DNA from: Basidiobolus ranarum
Taxonomy: Eukaryota; Basidiobolomycota; Basidiobolomycetes; Basidiobolales
Assembly (NCBI GenBank): GCA_040143965.1
Contig: JASJQH010000027.1
Coordinates: 1-45,150, forward strand
Direction: 5' to 3'
DNA: 45,150 nt
In this document: piece by piece, positions 22,490 to 34,047 of the stretch
Numbering within the stretch: position 1 is the stretch's first letter
How the letters are laid out: every line of letters starts with the position of its first letter
Program-made: the position numbers and the translations under genes
The notes under the pieces: generated by a model
What the model was told of the DNA's origin: nothing
What the model saw: only the letters and a program-made list of their open reading frames with translations
Database searches by the model: none

Positions 22490-22920
22490 TTGCTTGTTAA
22501 AACTTACTATTAGCAATTAATAATGAATGCTTGTACTATGACGCAGTTTCGTTTCAACATGGGATTCTTCTAGAACAGGATCTTGTTTATCTTTTTACTT
22601 AAATATTCACTATTTCCGTGCAAATAAACCACTTTTCAATCCAATTACGAAAAAATAGTTTTACCAACAGAGGTGGTATAGCTTTGAAGAAAAGCCTATA
22701 CATTATTCCTTCATAACCAATATTTATTTGAAATTTTTGTTTTGGTGGAAACAAAGCGTATCAAACTTTGTAGTGGGGAACTATACTTTTACTTCAATAA
22801 AATCTTCTTGAAAAGTAGGTTCTTTTCATTTGAGCTATTGACGAGACTGCTCAAGCATCCCGATACTTTTTCTTGCGCGGTTTCGACCTTCTGACATAAT
22901 AAGCGATATTTTCAAGACCG

Positions 22921-25900
22921 ATGGAGCCTTCTTTTTGTTCTATTGAGGAAAGCCTCCCACAGTATGGTAAATTAGTGTATTTGGATTTAATTCTTATCTA
23001 TTTTGTTCTTGATCTAACTTAATCTCTCCAAAGAGACTTCACCATCTCCTGCAGAACAGTTGTCCGCCATTGAACCTCTCGTAAATTCAGCACTTCAGAT
23101 TGGTGAGACACGGTATCTCATCGACTTGAAGTGGTATGATGAATGGCACCGATTTGCTACCCTTGATTCTGCGAGTTCACCTGGTCCCATTGACAATTCT
23201 TCTCTTTTTAAAGACAATTCCTTTCTTGTATTAAGGGATTGGTTAAGCATTGATATTGATGTCATCCCTGTTCCCGAAGAGGCTTGGGAGAAATTAGTAC
23301 TTTGGTAAGAATCTACTATCTCTTTGCTTTACTTCTGATGTTTCTCTTATAGTTCGAAATATCCACTATTAAGGTTGATACTTTCATTGACCTGATATCT
23401 CTCTCATAACAAGACGCACTATAAATACTTACGACCTTTATATTCAGGTATGGTTCACTTACACCTGAAATTTCCCGTCCTGTTATTAAAGGTTCTGCAC
23501 AGGATGCCATCGTAGAAGTTTACCCTTGGGAAGTCCGTCTAGTACGTATTCTACCACCGAATTCATCTGGCGTTGGGAAGGAGTCTCCCAAATTACAAAT
23601 CAGTAAAGGAAGTACTATATCTGATTTACGGAACAAAGTGATTGATGTGTTGGATATTGGAAAAGAATTGAAAGTTTGGAAATTTGGGGAAGATGTGTTG
23701 GAGACTGAATTCGTTACTGCGGATCAATTGGAATACGCCCAATTAATTGGGGATGAGTTCGATGGTAAAACTATACAGGAATTCGGACTTCACTTGTATG
23801 ATTCTATCGGTGTTGAGGTTCAAAACGATGGGATATGGCCTACGGATTCGGTCATAGAATCCGAAGTTAGCTCACCAAGTAACGCCTTCTCTATATCTCC
23901 TTCATATGCACCCAAAACCACAACTCTTGGTGTCACTGGGCTGTCCAATTTGGGTAACACTTGCTTCATGAACTCTGCTCTCCAATGTTTGAGCAACACC
24001 CAAGAGCTCAAGGAATACTTCATTTCGGGATTGTATAAGCGTGAACTGAACAGAACAAACCCACTAGGTATGAATGGTGAAGTGGCCAAGGCTTTTGGTA
24101 GTTTGATTGAGAAGTTGTGGAGTGGACAGAGTAGCTCCATCACTCCTAGAGATTTCAAGCTGACAATAGGTCAGTTCGCCCCCTCTTTTATGGGATATCA
24201 ACAACACGACTCGCAGGAGTTTATCGCATTTCTGTTGGATGGTTTACATGAGGATCTGAATCGAATCTATGACAAGCCATTTATCGAGAAGAAGGATTCA
24301 GACGGTCGACCAGATGCCTTGATCGCTGAGGAGCATTGGAAAATCCACAAGGCGCGTAATGATAGTATCATTGTAGATATGTTCCATGGCCAATATAAAA
24401 GTACATTGATTTGCCCAGAATGTAACAAGATCTCCGTCACTTTCGATCCATTTATGTACTTGACTCTTCCTATTCCAATCTCTAAAGAGTTAAAGCTAGA
24501 AGTCCATTTTATCCCTCTCGATTCGTCCAAGTGTCCTGTCAAACTCAATCTAACCATGCCACACGAGAGCACCCATAAAACTATGAAGGAAAAGATCGGT
24601 TCAATAGTAAATGTTCCTTCGGGAAATTTGGTTTCTTGTGAGATTTACACTTCTCGCATCTACAAAGTCTTTGAGAATTCGGAGAAGTTAAATGAAATAG
24701 GTGCAAGTGACACGATCTATGTTTATGAGCTTCCGGCCTCTTTCCCACCTGATCGTAACTCGGGATACGTGATTTTACCGGTATTGAATGCTTATTCAAT
24801 CTCAGAGTCAGATAATTCTTTCCTTCATTCTCGTAGTATCTCGGATTTCTTCGGATTTCCACTTATCGTGACCTTGTCGGAAAGTCAGATCTCAGTGAAT
24901 GGTTTAGAGGAGGCAGTGTTGGACCAGTTAAATAGGTACACTACAGTTGACTTGAAAAACTTAGATCCGTCCAAATTTCATTCACCTAAACTCGAAGATC
25001 TTATCAATAATGTCGAAATGAATGATCTTGAGAGCGATGAAGAAGTTATAGCTGGAGAAGAGGATTCAGTACCACAAGAAGAGTCTGCTCCTGAGGTATC
25101 TGTCGAGGAGTCTAAACCAAAGGACACTAAATTATTCAACATGAAGATAAGCAGCCAAATCTCTCCTCTTGGTATTCCTGACAACTTCACCATGAGTGAC
25201 TTGATTAGCTTAAGTCAAAGAAAACAGGAGGTGGATGAAGCCAAGAACGACAATCATTACGTGCCTCTCCTTGGTTTTGGTGACACAATCATCTGTGAAT
25301 GGGATCGTGAAGTTGCTGGGTATGCATTCAATGATAACCGAGATGCCATGGATACGGACGATATTGGTCATGGATTGTGGGATGTGTTTGAATCGTACCA
25401 AGACTTCGTCGAAGAAGCCCCTTCGAAAAAGGAGATTACTCTTGATGATTGTTTAGATGAATTCATTAAGGAGGAACAGCTAGGTGAAGATGATCTATGG
25501 TATTGCCCTAACTGTAAGAAACACCAACAAGCTTTGAAGAAATTTGATCTGTGGCGTTTGCCTGACTTCCTAGTGGTTCATTTGAAGCGGTTTTCACATA
25601 CACGTAGCTGGCGTAACAAAATTGATGCCCTGGTAGATTTTCCGATCAGTGGCCTTGACCTCTCGTCTCGAGTGTTAAGTGAGCACATTGGGGAAGATGG
25701 TTTGGTGTATGACCTATACGCTATTTCAAATCACTATGGTGGTCTGGGTGGAGGTCATTATACTGCCTATGGTTATAATCATGAGCAGTGGTATCATTAT
25801 GACGATTCCATAGTCGACCCAGTAGACGAAGACTCCGTTAAAACCACCGCTGCCTATCTACTCTTCTACAAGCGTAGGAATGCCAAACTTCATCTTCCTG

Positions 25901-26049
25901 AATTGGGACACACGTCCTCTCCCAACATTGAAACGGAGCAGCTATCAATGGAACACATATCTTCTGATCCCAACGTTAAAATGGTGGATAGTGATGAGGA
26001 GTTGGATAGATTCATGTCAGATAATAGATCAAGCCCAGACTTCATGTAA
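22921..26049 (+). CDS. UBP12: ubiquitin carboxyl-terminal hydrolase, USP15/UBP12-like
   Basis: Three exons (22921-22966, 23034-23304, 23448-26049) give 972 residues. An N-terminal DUSP domain (RYLIDLKWYDEWHRF, then KLVLWYGS) is followed by a ubiquitin-like part and a USP catalytic domain. The Cys box TGLSNLGNTCFMNSALQCL places the nucleophile near Cys278. The His box NHYGGLGGGHYTAYGYN places the general base near His876, with an Asp in HYDDSIVDP. Zinc-ligand pairs CPEC and CPNC lie in the fingers, before LWRLPDFLVVHLKRFS. The catalytic core is split by a long acidic insert, as in USP4/11/15 and yeast Ubp12. Such enzymes remove ubiquitin from many targets. All catalytic residues appear intact. 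Confidence 0.94.
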
Positions 26050-26258
26050 GCCCAAGTGGCTTTTAAAAGATTTTGACCAAGTTTTGTCCTCCTAACACTA
26101 ATAAACCTCAATGAGACTGATTGATTGATGAAATTCATTTATTGTTGTAAAAAGTATTAAAAGCGCGGATTACTGTATATGTTCTAGTATAATTGTAGTG
26201 CAAATGAAGTCATAATCAATGCTCGTGGTAAGAGAAACCCATCACCTATACAAACAAC

Positions 26259-26714
26259 CTAATATGTAGCTTCTTCTGCAGCTATCGTACCCAGGCAACA
26301 GCATTCAGCACACTGAATTGCGCCACAACAAGCCAGAGTATAGCATGGACAACACAGTGGATTCTGGAAGGCTCCACGACAGCACCAGTAAGTCATTGCA
26401 AAGACGATGATAATGAAAAGGGCAATGGCAATACCAATAACGATCCAGTGATATCCATGCTGAGTAAAGCTATTTTGACGCTTTAATAGATGGCTGTGAT
26501 TTTGCTCTGAGACCTCCAGCCCACTCGCACCCAAGAACAAGAAGATCAAAAGTAAAGTACTAAAGGTTCCAGCAATTAGCTTGTTCTTGTGTCCGTGAAA
26601 TAGCTTCCATCCACTGTTGGATTTGTGCTTACACGAGGGGGCGAAGTTCATATTTATTTTGGTGGCATCTGGAAGTATGGCGGGCTTGTAAAGGACTCCA
26701 GAATTCATATCCAT
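26259..26714 (-). CDS. Cys-rich two-helix membrane protein of unknown function
   Basis: The single-exon frame encodes 151 residues. Residues about 46-66 and 88-110 are strongly hydrophobic and should span a membrane. The second helix runs straight into a cluster of 11 Cys within residues 111-140 (WCCRGAFQ, CCPCYTLACC, CAECCCLG), which may be palmitoylated or bind metal. A short acidic tail ends the protein. The region between the helices is polar (SEQNHSHLLKRQNSF). I do not recognise a family; some fungal plasma-membrane tail-Cys proteins look alike. It is convergent with the deubiquitinase, 209 bp apart. Confidence 0.7.
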   Translation of the reverse strand: MDMNSGVLYKPAILPDATKINMNFAPSCKHKSNSGWKLFHGHKNKLIAGTFSTLLLIFLFLGASGLEVSEQNHSHLLKRQNSFTQHGYHWIVIGIAIALFIIIVFAMTYWCCRGAFQNPLCCPCYTLACCGAIQCAECCCLGTIAAEEATY

Positions 26715-28080
26715 GGTGTCTTGTATTTGATGGTGAGGATGTTAGATAAACACAGATAACCAACACTATTTATATCCAAACGCTTTTATTGTGCATTTAC
26801 AGCATGCTTTTACAGCAAAATAGATAATGTCTATCTCCTGATTCTGCAAATCCTAGTCCAGTGACCTAAAAGAAGGAGGGGAAAGTGTTTATCAAAGTAG
26901 CATCTTCCAATCTAACTCGATAAGTCAAGCGAGTGATGCTGTAAATACATGAAGGTATGGACGATCGCAGCAACAGTCATTGTATTGTCTTTAAGGGCTG
27001 TTCGATGTATTATCATAAAGATAATAGGTGAAAATCATGACTTCTCTGCTTCTAAAAGTGTTTCTTGCATGATAATTGTCCTTTGATCGAGCTGGAAACA
27101 ATTAAACTAGTGTTCTCTCCTGAATTGTATATATTCTATTATTAATCTTTATATAATAATTAAGGATGTTCGTTTTTCTGAACCACTTGCAGGGTAAGGT
27201 GGGTGGATATTTAATGACTAGGGTTAGGTGTCAATGATCATTATCAACCTTGATTATTTTTACTTTTGATTTCAAACACCGATCTTATAGTTATTTTAGT
27301 ACAACTGATGTGCGAGACAAATAGAATTTTGATCGACAACTGTTTCCAGTTTGATAAGGTTTAGTGAGAATCATCTGTGCACATCAGATCCAACACCGAT
27401 CGATATTTCTGACATATATCGGTGAATATTTTATATATCCATCATGCCACCATGTTGCCAGATTCGAGGATCGCTGAAAATCATCTCGATGGCCTCTTCC
27501 GTCTTACAAGCGTTCATGTTTATGGAGTCAGGATAAGTAGACTTGTTCCATTGTATAGTGATGGTAATAAGAATCATGATTCAAATCTGCTTCACTTGGT
27601 TTACTTTTGCTTTATTGCCATCTTATCACTCTCCTGTCATTCTCACCCTCACCCTCTGCCACTACGGCATCATCGACCTTTTACCCTCAGAATCGGCAAG
27701 GAATATCAGAGACATTAGAGCTCAGAAACTAGGGGTAGTCATGACAGTAATGGTAATAGCAATACATGGAAACCCTGATCGCTACTAGTCACTTTGATTA
27801 GGCTGATGTCATGTATACATAATGAACCACAAAAGTTACTCAACACACAAACAAATCATGATGTAATGTGAGAAGCAAGGTTCTCATGATATCATCTCAA
27901 GGTGTAGCTGACCCTGAATAAACCAACATCCGTGCAGCTAAGGATGTAGAAGAAAATGGTTGTGAATCCAATTTTCAATAGTCCAACTTTTGTCTCACTT
28001 GACGATGCAACTTCCTACTACTTCCTCCACACTAGCTATATATCCAAATATAACTGACCTATTCCTTTTCGGTAATTTCA
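26715..28080. other. gene-poor stretch, first part
   Basis: I cannot support a gene here. Plus-strand frames at 27422-27718 and 27543-27788 lack a recognisable domain. A perfect 7-bp hairpin (tattatc/gataata) lies at 27008-27026. AT-rich DNA with short TA runs dominates. Confidence 0.4.
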
Positions 28081-28090
28081 ATATGCATCA

Positions 28091-28137
28091 TGACATCACA
28101 CCATGATGTCAGCATCTATATATATAAAGTGACGTAA
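28091..28137. promoter_or_regulatory. CRE-like inverted repeat, TATA tract and ATF-type site
   Basis: TGACATCA (28091-28098) and TGATGTCA (28104-28111) form a perfect inverted repeat around a 5-bp loop. A TATATATATAAAG tract follows at about 28117-28129, then TGACGTAA at 28130-28137, a good ATF/CREB site. The arrangement resembles a promoter, but the downstream frame (28150-28359) has no ATG start. Confidence 0.35.
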
Positions 28138-28973
28138 GGATATTGCCTTTTGTGGATAGAATATTCACTAGAAGTATGGGGCGGATGTACTAGATTTTTT
28201 GAAGTCAAGATAGCATTCCAGAAAGGAGAAGTGGGGTATAATGAGAAAGGGTATTCTCACGGGTATTTACCATCCTCACCCAAGGACTCGTTGTATGCGT
28301 ACCTTAGAGAGATGGTGTGCTGTTGGCACTTCTGTGCAACGGAGAATTCGTCCATGTAAGGTGGAAAGGTGAATATTCTTCTTTTCAAATTAGATTCATT
28401 ATTGTATTGGTCTATCTTATCAGTAGAGTCTGCATTTCTAGGCATAATTAGTGAAGATTAGTAGTTGTTATGTTTAGCATTCGCTATGTGTACACCAATC
28501 CAATACCACCTAGTTTCATACCTCATCAAATCATTTGTGTATTATAACAGAAGACAGGCTAACTTCATTGGATCTAATCATAGCTATGACGACATAATTA
28601 TGTCATATGGAACGAACTTTGTATGTGATTAGAAGCAATTTAAAGTGTAAGTGGTTTTGTAATAGGAGCTGAAATTCATGGTTCGTATCATCTCTTCTTC
28701 GATCAAACCAAGGGAGTTTTCGAAAGGAGATTGGGATAATTGGTACTTGGCTACTATAGGATAGAGTGCTCTCCACTTTCATGCCAGTGTTATTGACCCA
28801 AGCTGCAGAGCTTTGTCACCTATGCCCTTCTTATAGTAGAATATACTTCGCGATTTAGGTATATATCTCCTCAATGTGGTTTGGATGATTCTATTCCAAT
28901 CTGGTGATGCGAGTTTACCGATGGTATCGGCAATGAGATTTATATCCTAATGTATTACATACTTTTCTGGTTA
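28138..28973. other. gene-poor stretch, second part
   Basis: No gene can be supported. A 14-bp perfect palindrome (GACATAATTATGTC) sits at 28591-28604, inside a wider CTAATCA (28574-28580)/TGATTAG (28626-28632) inverted repeat, a possible tiny MITE or a cruciform-prone site. Confidence 0.35.
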
Positions 28974-29018
28974 ATTCTCCCCGGGTAGAAATACTATCAC
29001 TTCTACCGCCCGGAGAAT
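28974..29018. repeat. GC-rich imperfect hairpin
   Basis: The arms 28974-28990 (attctccccgggtagaa) and 29001-29018 (ttctaccgcccggagaat) pair with one extra base around a 10-base loop. It stands out in AT-rich DNA. Function is unknown; a transcript hairpin or the end of a small element are both possible. Confidence 0.7.
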
Positions 29019-29489
29019 TTCGTATCTTCTCGAGGTAGAAGAGTGTTTGGTAAACTGAGAATAATTATCTTAGTGATATTTCAGTCTACCTAGTATGTAG
29101 GCAGTGTAACAGTTGTTACCAGTTGTCTACTGCATCAATATTCATATGATTTATAATAAGCCACATCCTCATTAACAAGATGGTAGAGAGTAAAGTCCAA
29201 TAGGACACTTTCATCAGTTTCATCCTTCACTAAAGTAGACTTCTATTGATTACTTGCTCATTTTTACGGAGAATAAGGTCCAAGCAGATCCGGACTTCCT
29301 CCCCAATAGTCTACCACCGAAGATCAGATCTCTACCAATGGAGGTAGTGCCACAGGGTAGATACATTGAAAGATAAGATCTTTTTTGTCTGTCTAACCGT
29401 GACTATTTAGTATTTCAAAGAACCTCCCCCTGATGGCCAGGAAAGGAAGGTAAGGTGAATAGGTAATATAGTTACTAATTGCTTGAATT
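29019..29489. other. upstream region of the bZIP gene
   Basis: I see no gene. A CCCCT stress-element-like core lies near 29430. Several aggtag/ctacc motifs recur between 28985 and 29360 without a clear array structure. Confidence 0.35.
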
Positions 29490-29515
29490 GTGAACCACGT
29501 TCACAATATATAAAG
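29490..29515 (+). promoter_or_regulatory. core promoter of the bZIP gene
   Basis: An inverted repeat GTGAAC-CAC-GTTCAC (29490-29504) directly adjoins an ATATATAAAG TATA box (29505-29515), about 235 bp before the ATG. A long pyrimidine-rich leader follows. The repeat could bind a dimeric regulator; which one is unknown. Confidence 0.45.
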
Positions 29516-29749
29516 AGTGCCTCCCCATCTAGTTTTTCCAACAATCACCAGCTGATTTCTCTACAAATCTCGTTTGAATATATTTCCTTTCTCATCCTTA
29601 CTTATTGCTCCTTATTTCTCTGACTCTAAATTGTAACAGTCAGCTTGAAGTTAACTCCGCTTGATTCAGACCGTTGTATTGATCGTCAAACCTAACACGT
29701 TAAGATTGTATTTACCCGATACACTCGATATCCATATTCCGCTACCAAA

Positions 29750-30865
29750 ATGACCACTACATTACCATACGTCAAGAATGAGAATTCTGAGTATCAACTC
29801 CCATATGTAAACAGCTTCATTCAATCACGGAACCCTTTCAGTTCACAAGGCCCATCGACCACCGACTTTTCCTTTAGTGTGTCAACAGTAGAAGTTTCCC
29901 CAGAAGCGCCATCCAATGTAGCTTCAGTGCCCGATCTCTCAATTATAGCACCTAAACAAAACTTAGAAATGGAGCCCAATCCATTTGAACAAAGTTTCTG
30001 GGCTTCCTCAGGTCCATCAAGTACCAACAATATCACAGCCAGCTCGGAGATGAAAGGTTTATTACCTCCCGTTTCTTCAATCGAAAATCCTACGCAATCG
30101 TACACTTCCTCAAGTCAAGACTGGAATCAAACTTTGAGAACAGGCCCTTTATCACCATCTATGCTATTCGGACCTCAACCAAATGTGAACAAAAGTATCA
30201 TGAATTCACAGCCTTTATCAATGGGCCCTAGTTTCTTAGAGAGCTTACCCGCGCAACCCAACCCTACTGGAGCCTCGACCTATTATCGTCGTTCTTCTAT
30301 TGAATCATCTCGCCCTGTGGTTACAGGATGGGCCGAACCTTTAGGGATTGATAGTAAGAGTATCCCAGGAGCTAACAAACGCAAGAGTAGTGACAGTAGT
30401 CGTTCGGATTGGAGTGGTGATAGTGATATGTCACGTCGAAATAGCATAGATGATACAGATAATAAGAAAATGAAATCCGATATGACACCCGAAGAAAAGC
30501 GTAAACTCTTTTTAGAGCGAAACCGCAAAGCAGCATTGAAATGTCGTCAACGTAAAAAGCAATGGTTAACTAACCTTCAGTCGAAGGTTGAGTACCTCGC
30601 TCAAGAAAATGAAACCCTAGAGAGTCAGGCTACTTCACTTAGGGAGGAAATTATCAACTTGAAAACACTGCTCTTGGCCCATAAAGATTGTCCAATAGCT
30701 CAGGCTAATGGTGTCATAGGACTTGACAATCTTGCCTCCACCCTCAATACTTCTGCTATGGGCCAAGCTATGCCAACTCAGGGACAAGAGATGGCTAGAT
30801 TCCCTGTATCCGTAGAATCATCCAATTCCATCGGGGTAGCACCCAATACGATCATCCGATTCTAA
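29750..30865 (+). CDS. ATF1: Atf1/ATF2-type bZIP transcription factor
   Basis: The single exon encodes 371 residues. The basic region (about 251-270: RNRKAALKCRQRKKQWL) and leucine zipper (about 272-305) are followed by LLAHKDCPIAQ, a string specific to the ATF2/ATF7 and fungal Atf1 group. Near the N-terminus, LEMEPNPFEQSF matches the Atf1 stress (HRA/OSM) domain. The rest is Ser/Thr/Pro-rich, with several SP/TP sites that a Sty1/Hog1-type MAP kinase could phosphorylate. These factors bind TGACGT[AC]A sites and drive stress and developmental genes. Upstream is an unusually long gene-poor region. Confidence 0.93.
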   Translation: MTTTLPYVKNENSEYQLPYVNSFIQSRNPFSSQGPSTTDFSFSVSTVEVSPEAPSNVASVPDLSIIAPKQNLEMEPNPFEQSFWASSGPSSTNNITASSEMKGLLPPVSSIENPTQSYTSSSQDWNQTLRTGPLSPSMLFGPQPNVNKSIMNSQPLSMGPSFLESLPAQPNPTGASTYYRRSSIESSRPVVTGWAEPLGIDSKSIPGANKRKSSDSSRSDWSGDSDMSRRNSIDDTDNKKMKSDMTPEEKRKLFLERNRKAALKCRQRKKQWLTNLQSKVEYLAQENETLESQATSLREEIINLKTLLLAHKDCPIAQANGVIGLDNLASTLNTSAMGQAMPTQGQEMARFPVSVESSNSIGVAPNTIIRF

Positions 30866-31092
30866 ATCGGCACCCTTCATCATGTAGATATATTTTCACT
30901 TGGATCGATTCTTCTGGAAATCGCGGTACTATTTAGTCTGAGGATCAGCAGATGAGTCATAGTTTCCTCTCCTTGCCTTTCTGTAATTTGCTTTGTTCCC
31001 GTGAATATTTGGCTCAATCTAGAGTCTTCATACTATTTTATCTTCAAGTCTCATTAATTGTACACATCATTTTTCCCAAGAAGCTTATGTTT

Positions 31093-31211
31093 ATTAGAGT
31101 AAAGATTGTTATCAAACAAATTTAAATCCCTCCTAAACTAGATCTATTGGTATGTTAATTAGAGTAAAGATTGTTAACAAATTGAAATCCCTCCTAAACT
31201 AGATCTATTGG
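31093..31211. repeat. imperfect tandem duplication of about 55 bp
   Basis: Copies 31093-31150 and 31158-31211 share attagagtaaagattgtta and ccctcctaaactagatctat, with a small length difference between them. They lie in the 3' flank of the bZIP gene. The remaining DNA from 30866 to 31506 shows nothing else that I can support. Confidence 0.92.
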
Positions 31212-31506
31212 ATCGGTCTCGATTAATCGGGATTCTAAATATTTCCTTTACTTTCGATGCTCTTTCCTTGTTCTTGCATTGCGGCATATCCACATGGACT
31301 CGGTCCATTTTTAGCCGTTGACTCGTGATATTCTTTCGATAACAGTTAGACTACTGCGATGACTAGAAAGGGAATGGCCGATTTGTGGATTACTTTTTAT
31401 TAGCACATGTGATGCTTTGATACGAAGGAATCGTGAGGCATTAGATAGATGTAGGGCAAAGGGCAATGTGTGGTAAATGTATGTGGCGTGAATGCAATCT
31501 ATGAAG

Positions 31507-32779
31507 TTACCAACCAAAAGCAAACGCACTCCATGTAATTGTAGAATATGGCATCGCATCAATCACTCGTACACCCTTATCTTCACCAGCAGCACCTGCT
31601 ACTACATGGATGGGTATCAGATGTTCAATACTGGGATGTGCGTCTCTTAGGATCGGATGAATGTTTAAGGAACACAAGGCTTTTTCACGTTTAGCTCCCT
31701 AGAGTGAGATATGTATTAAATCATAGAACTTGGTTAGAGAGTTATGTTTGATTAGAAATTACTTGGAGATTGCAACACATGTCCTCTAGATCCTTATCAA
31801 ATTGCACTACAAAGTGGGGTGAGTTACTACCGATGTACCGTCCAAGATCTCTCAAATTATGAACGGCTGAACCAGAGCCAATCAGAAGCACTCCCTCATC
31901 CCTATATTTCAAGAAATTAATTGCGTTGAAAACTCCCTATTTACAATGCTTTCTATATTACCTTAGGGAGGCTAGTGCCTGTCCAACTTTGACGTGTTCC
32001 TCCATGGAACCTTTAGCCTTCAAAGACACTTGAATAATTGGGAAAGTTGGGTTTGGAAACATTTTGGTGAATGGAACCTAATAAATAAAGTGACTAGGTT
32101 AGAGAAGTTGGAGGAAAATACCCACAGAAATTTATGGCTTTTACCCAAACACCATGGTCAAGACCTCGCTTCTTCTCTTCAGTTACTTCTATTCCCCCCT
32201 ATATCATTCAAAGAAAACCTCAGTCAGTAAGAAAATACTTTCCTAATATGTATTTGAGAAAGTTACCTTCTTGAGTAATTCTTCAACCCTTTGACTAATT
32301 TTCGAGTCACCTTTACTATCGTAAGTTACTTGATAATAATGTTTGGGGAAACCGTAAAAGTCATAAACGAGGGAGTTAATGGGTGAGTTTTGAACTAAGA
32401 AAAAAATCCAATTAAGTATTTGTGCTAGTAATATCAAGTTGAAATAACGGTAAGAACCATACCGGAAATGTGGTTGTAGGTTTCCCAATGAGCACTAAAG
32501 ATTACTACAGCTTTCGGTTGTAGTTTGCTCAACTTAGTTCCAAGTTTCTCCAAATCTCTAGAAGGTTTGGTATCTTCGAATACGAGGTTAGGCCCTACAT
32601 ATTACCCAGATTAATATGAAACGTACTTCTTCAAAGTAAAATTTACCACTACACTTACCTCCATGCGATATGTAAACAACGGGAAGTCTTTTCTTCTCAA
32701 CAGTGTTCAAACCTGTAGTAGTCATAGTTCGTCGTAAAGAATATCCAAGTGATGTGAAGTAGTTTTTGAGCGAATACAT
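31507..32779 (-). CDS. extradiol ring-cleavage dioxygenase, 4,5-DOPA dioxygenase-like
   Basis: Seven exons are inferred: 32779-32659, 32594-32463, 32394-32267, 32198-32145, 32077-31962, 31901-31763 and 31698-31507, giving 293 residues. The fold is the class III (LigB-type) non-heme iron enzyme. ISHGGPNLVF and FSAHWET supply metal-binding His candidates, with more in EKKRGLDHGVWVPF and IGSGSAVHNLRD. PNPTFPIIQVSL and IEHLIPIHVVAGAAGED are typical of the DODA family, which opens catecholic rings. The in-frame ATG at 32779 adds about 18 basic/hydrophobic residues (MYSLKNYFTSLGYSLRRT), which could be a mitochondrial leader; otherwise translation starts at 32725. Substrate is not determined. Confidence 0.88.
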
Positions 32780-33263
32780 ATCAATGCCCACGTTGATGAG
32801 CTTTTATCTGCTTTAATGACAAAGATATGGAGAAGCAAACCTCTCGTTATGGTAAATTCATCCGCTGAATAAATGTTAGTGAATATTTATCCGACACGGA
32901 GATAGATTTAGTCAACAACTAACTGACTAATGTTAATTTTATCCGTCTAGAGGCACAATGCTGGGATTAGCATTTTGCCGGTCGGTTGGTTGTCTTCATT
33001 TTTAATGGTAATGATGGAATTGGCTATCGTAACAAATATTTGGTAACTGATCGGATAATGCAAGAGTTACTATTATTATTCAGCGATAAATGATGCAATT
33101 ATATAGAGTGCTATTAAATTTCCAAAGTGATTTCCATGACAGCAAATGATTAATAGCAGTAATAGTCATAATCTTAGTAAATTGGGAATTTTATTAAAGG
33201 TTAATGAGTACATATTGAGGGACTATCTATAAGTTCAGAGAGATTGAAGACAGTATTGAAAAT
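32780..33263. other. intergenic region before the Kre9-like array
   Basis: It holds the dioxygenase promoter and the 3' flank of the first Kre9-like gene. No gene is visible. Confidence 0.4.
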
Positions 33264-33797
33264 TTAAATCATTTGAAGTGCGATACATCCTGCAATAACC
33301 AAGGAAGACATACTAGCTACAGTTGTTATCGAAGCGCCAGATTTGTTGTCGTTCTTGGTTGACTCTGCCTGGGTGCTGTTGGTATTGGATGTGCCTGTGT
33401 TGTTGTTATCAGAACCACCTGTTTGTTTTCCATCAGACGATGCGATCTCAAAGAAAGCACTATAATACACATCGCCAGCTACACCTACACGAATGGCGTA
33501 ATCTTTGGCAGGTGCTTGAGTAGCAGGAATCTCCCACTGATACTGACCAGAAGCAGAATCGACATCCTTTTGAATGACAGAGACCAAGGCAAGCGATGTT
33601 TGTTTACCCTGCATAAGAGCAATATCAAACTTGCCAGACATGGCAGGGGTTTCTCCATTATCTATCCAGGTGATAATGTTCTTGGTACCAGCCTTCCAAA
33701 CACTTTGTACGGGAGCAGTGATAGCTGGCTTGGCACTCACATAGCTGAGAGTGGAAGCAAGGAGAATTGATACGGTGGTAAGGCTAGGAAGATACAT
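33264..33797 (-). CDS. Kre9/Knh1-like GPI-type surface protein, copy 1
   Basis: The single exon encodes 177 residues. A signal peptide (MYLPSLTTVSILLASTLSYV, cut near SAKP) is followed by one Ig-like Kre9/Knh1 N-terminal domain: PAITAPVQSVWKAGTKNIIT, GKFDIALMQGKQTSL and AKDYAIRVGVAGDVYYSAFF. A Gly/Asn/Ser/Thr linker leads to a hydrophobic C-terminus (SLVIAGCIALQMI) that looks like a GPI-attachment signal, so the protein should end on the cell surface or in the wall. Kre9 itself supports beta-1,6-glucan assembly, but these short relatives have no proven role. Its Ig domain is nearly identical to that of copy 2, and a TATA box lies 64 bp upstream. Confidence 0.88.
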   Translation of the reverse strand: MYLPSLTTVSILLASTLSYVSAKPAITAPVQSVWKAGTKNIITWIDNGETPAMSGKFDIALMQGKQTSLALVSVIQKDVDSASGQYQWEIPATQAPAKDYAIRVGVAGDVYYSAFFEIASSDGKQTGGSDNNNTGTSNTNSTQAESTKNDNKSGASITTVASMSSLVIAGCIALQMI

Positions 33798-33860
33798 GAT
33801 TTGCGTCGTATTAGAGGAGATCGAGATGAAAAGATACGGAAGTACCCATCTAAAGTTGGA

Positions 33861-33868
33861 TTTATATA
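33861..33868 (-). promoter_or_regulatory. TATA box of Kre9-like copy 1
   Basis: TATATAAA on the minus strand lies 64 bp before the start codon. Confidence 0.5.
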
Positions 33869-34047
33869 CAGATTCAAGCTCAAATGAAAAAGAGAAAATC
33901 TTCTTTGATTACCTCATCTGCATAGAACCTTGTGGCGGACAATGTTCATTCTAGTCTAAATTAGGCTACTGACAGTGAACGTTCAGTAACTCAGCAACAT
34001 TGGATTGTTGATGCAAACGTCATATCCCCAACGCATCAGTTATTTGC

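Noticed and set aside
27422-27788. Two overlapping plus-strand frames in the gene-poor region
   Set aside because: No domain or splice pattern; composition (His/Pro/Ser-rich) looks like chance translation.
28150-28359. 69-codon frame behind a TATA-like tract
   Set aside because: It starts only with TTG, has no domain, and an opposing frame of similar length overlaps the same DNA.
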